Below are positions 62,901 through 64,000 of a stretch of DNA of 64,000 bases, one piece after another. The notes under the pieces are model-generated. The model saw only the letters and a program-made list of their open reading frames with translations. It had not been told where the DNA came from and ran no database searches. This DNA is from Palsa-744 sp963734815. Its GTDB lineage: Bacteria > Actinomycetota > Thermoleophilia > Solirubrobacterales > Solirubrobacteraceae. How positions within the stretch are numbered: position 1 is the first letter of the stretch; every line of letters starts with the position of its first letter. The translations under genes and the position numbers were made by a program. The stretch is from assembly GCA_963734815.1 (NCBI GenBank), contig CAVTIH010000001.1, positions 620,001-684,000 on the forward strand, written 5' to 3'.

Positions 62901-63719
62901 CACATCAACGTCAACATCAACCGGGCGAACTTCACGTTCAACGCCACCAACTGCAGCCCCCTGGCGATCACCGGCAGCCTGACCAGCAGCGAAGGCGCCA
63001 CCTCCGCGCTGTCGGTGCCCTACCAGATCACCAACTGCGCGGTGCTGGCGTTCAAACCGAAGCTTGAGGCGTCCACCTCAGGGAAATCCTCGAGGCTCGA
63101 TGGGACCAGCCTGAACGTGAAGCTGGGCTACCCCGCTGGCCCCTACGACGCAAACATCAGCCGGGTCAAAGTCGAACTGCCGAAGGCACTGCCCTCACGG
63201 CTACCGACACTACAGAAGGCGTGCCTGGCGCAGGTGTTCGAAGCCAACCCGGCCAACTGCCCGCCGGCGTCGGTCATCGGCCACGCGACCGCGACCACCC
63301 CGGTGCTGCCGGTGCCGTTGTCTGGCCCGGCGTACTTCGTCAGCCACGGTGGGGAAGCGTTCCCGAGCCTGATCATCGTGCTCCAGGGGTACGGCGTGAC
63401 GGTGCACCTGGTCGGCTCGACGTTCATCAGCAAAGCGGGGGTCACCAGCAGCACGTTCAAGACGGTGCCCGACGTGCCCGTCGGCAGCTTCGAACTGAAC
63501 CTGCCCGCCGGCCCCTATTCCGCGCTGACCGCGCTGGGGAACCTCTGCAAGGACAAAACCCTGTCGATGCCAACCGAATTCGTCGGTCAGAACGGCGCGC
63601 TGATCAACACCAACACGAAGATCGCCGTCACCGGCTGCTCGAAGAGCAAGCACGTCAAGCACAAGAAGAAGGCGAAGGCGCAGCACAGGCGCGCGAAGGG
63701 CGCCAGGAAGAAGCGGTAG
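59961..63719 (+). CDS. Giant secreted repeat protein B4 with lysine-rich tail
   Basis: A 1252-aa exported protein closest to B2. Signal near residues 9-28, EPWWGLTNGTQPTNLRAG, then the N-terminal extra domain (YNATAGQMQAALESIYPA, TYVVTFPGQP) near 85-135, a DUF11-like domain (VVTAGNRGDADTSGKVTLVD) near 190-300, and the four-unit beta-rich region (LPAGLVGNPTPFAQC, LPEGVGLNPAGANGL, MPLGMSGTLSSVKLCG, LPKALPSRLPTLQKAC). The C-terminal ~250 residues are almost the same as in B2 and B3. The tail is KHKKKAKAQHRRAKGARKK. Confidence 0.8.
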   Translation: MIAVDLIKRSVLVIAVAGVLAVVGVVPAYAQEPWWGLTNGTQPTNLRAGVAADEVQHLTISGSKGDVALIEPLRLDEVDLEQRTFEELTFAIVPYNATAGQMQAALESIYPAKMVRVPEVRVEGETRTYVVTFPGQPYITGFPGPPGEPIVADGGFFLAFLDPEAEPLSCEGATGSCTGEAHATVVSRGRADGQVVVTAGNRGDADTSGKVTLVDKLPKGLEAVEIEGIAGEGPGRFNRGAVTCTLKSLTCTYGELHYNGTLPSKSDRPEDLPPFEGIEMRIGVRVLPGAASGEENTVSVSGGGAPRLVSSSHKIEVNGQERFGVEELQMIPENADGSVDTQAGSHPFQLTAVTMLNTGTAEKEGPKPVGMAKDVVAELPAGLVGNPTPFAQCTDLEFGNLVEPPQEPDFFNECPDDSMIGVATVWAVVPPLGYYPFRDPIFNMQPLPGEPARFGFKVGGIVPVMLDTSVRTGKDYGVNVTSSDITQLASLVGVQLTFWGVPGDRRHDNIRGWDCLQETGPYEAAPCPTSTALAPPPLLGLPTSCEKPFEVTGRGDSWEASGIPAQQSEPVAFRLPEAIDGCNHLPFEPSITVAPDIAEGSSSTGLTVGVHVPQTATLNPNGLAESTLKDTTVALPEGVGLNPAGANGLEACSESQIGFTGVEPGSGLDLFTPGLPEPFCPSASKIGTVAIRTPLLTHALEGAVYLAAQNANPFNSLVAMYIVAKDPFSGVLVKLPGVVKLDESTGRIVATFENTPELPFEELELHFFGGERAPLGTPALCGSYETEAAFTPWSGNETTHPTSTFEIASGPSGKPCSDPLPFKPELTAGTTSIQAGGFTPFTMTMSREDGNQNLKAIQLKMPLGMSGTLSSVKLCGEEQANAGTCGPESEIGETTVSVGLGGDPFSVKGGKVYITGPYKGAPFGLSIVNPAKAGPFDLGKVIVRAKIDVNPETAALTITSDTEGPYKIPTFIDGIPLQIKHINVNINRANFTFNATNCSPLAITGSLTSSEGATSALSVPYQITNCAVLAFKPKLEASTSGKSSRLDGTSLNVKLGYPAGPYDANISRVKVELPKALPSRLPTLQKACLAQVFEANPANCPPASVIGHATATTPVLPVPLSGPAYFVSHGGEAFPSLIIVLQGYGVTVHLVGSTFISKAGVTSSTFKTVPDVPVGSFELNLPAGPYSALTALGNLCKDKTLSMPTEFVGQNGALINTNTKIAVTGCSKSKHVKHKKKAKAQHRRAKGARKKR

Positions 63720-63723
63720 CCGG

Positions 63724-63762
63724 GCGTTCGGGCGCGGCGTTCGGGCGCGGCGTTCGGGCGCG
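63724..63762 (+). repeat. 13-bp tandem repeat, three copies
   Basis: GCGTTCGGGCGCG occurs three times in direct succession just after the B4 stop. The 165-base gap to the next gene has no other clear feature and no T-run terminator. Confidence 0.7.
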
Positions 63763-63884
63763 GCGGCCGGTCGCGTGCGCCGGTCGCGGGGCATGGAGGC
63801 CCGCGCCCACGGCGATGGGATCTGCGCCCGGGCGCGCGGATGCGCACCAAATGACCACCGACGGTGCTCCGCCAACGCGCGCGT

Positions 63885-64000
63885 ATGACGGCCGCGCCTG
63901 CGATGCTTTCCGCGAGCATGAGCGCACACGGGCTCGACGCGCTGTACGCCTTCCTCGCCGCCGCGGTTGCCACGGCGCTGCTGACGCCGCTCACGATGCG
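63885..64000 (+). CDS. WecA/MraY-like glycosyl-1-phosphate transferase, N-terminus, partial
   Basis: The first ~38 codons of a gene that continues past the window. MTAAPAMLSASMSAHGLDAL is followed by a hydrophobic span YAFLAAAVATALLTPLTM, the first membrane helix and TPL(T)M motif typical of undecaprenyl-phosphate N-acetylhexosamine-1-phosphate transferases. In related actinobacteria such a gene follows tsaC. The start is uncertain: other in-frame ATGs lie six and eleven codons on. The family call rests on a short stretch plus gene order. Confidence 0.5.
   Translation, partial: MTAAPAMLSASMSAHGLDALYAFLAAAVATALLTPLTM

Overview
The window is GC-rich actinobacterial chromosome. Gene content and order (rpmE with a DUF1385 protein, prfA-prmC, a Sua5/TsaC gene, a WecA/MraY-like gene), and the style of the large secreted proteins, point to the Thermoleophilia (Solirubrobacterales). 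That placement is inference from gene order and protein style; no rRNA gene is present.

Layout. 1-7.3 kb is housekeeping DNA: the end of a thiolase gene, a HAD phosphatase, a stand-alone B12-binding mutase domain, etfB-etfA, an ETF:quinone oxidoreductase (together fatty-acid oxidation and electron transfer to quinone), a small secreted protein, rpmE and DUF1385. The conserved series then continues only in pieces: prfA-prmC at 30.5-32.5 kb, tsaC at 53.6 kb and a WecA-like start at 63.9 kb. Each gap is filled with accessory DNA.

The accessory DNA is dominated by four paralogous cassettes (8.13-18.4, 32.6-41.9, 44.1-53.5 and 54.3-63.7 kb). Each has (i) a TTGACA-N17-TAYGGT promoter, (ii) a 335-436 nt leader with a short ORF and an invariant 58-nt block made of a hairpin and a (CT)11 or (CT)12 tract, (iii) a regulator fusing an N-terminal TetR helix-turn-helix to a C-terminal winged helix, its ATG overlapping a leader stop as TGATG, (iv) a giant secreted beta-propeller/Fn3-like protein 'A' (1293-1451 aa), and (v) a giant secreted protein 'B' (1126-1289 aa), translationally coupled or directly adjacent to A. 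A and B have lysine/arginine-rich C-terminal tails, and A carries a conserved motif before the tail. Cassette 1 also has a collagen-like protein. Cassettes 1/3 and 2/4 form two sublineages. The (CT) tract is placed so that gain or loss of one CT changes which leader frame runs into the regulator start. This is the best candidate for an undescribed system: a possibly phase-variable, autoregulated surface-protein module.

Mobile DNA. 18.4-27.9 kb is a nested insertion. A group II intron lies at the end of the first B gene, its reverse transcriptase gene is split by a large-serine-recombinase element, and the recombinase gene is itself split by two IS66 copies of equal length in opposite orientation (each with an 8-bp target duplication). 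An IS256 element (28.9-30.3 kb) and an IS5-like element (42.8-43.8 kb) also have recognisable ends and target duplications. Three VapBC-type toxin-antitoxin pairs sit at cassette borders. A fragment of a second tsaC gene lies directly before the cassette 3 promoter. No tRNA, rRNA or CRISPR array was seen.
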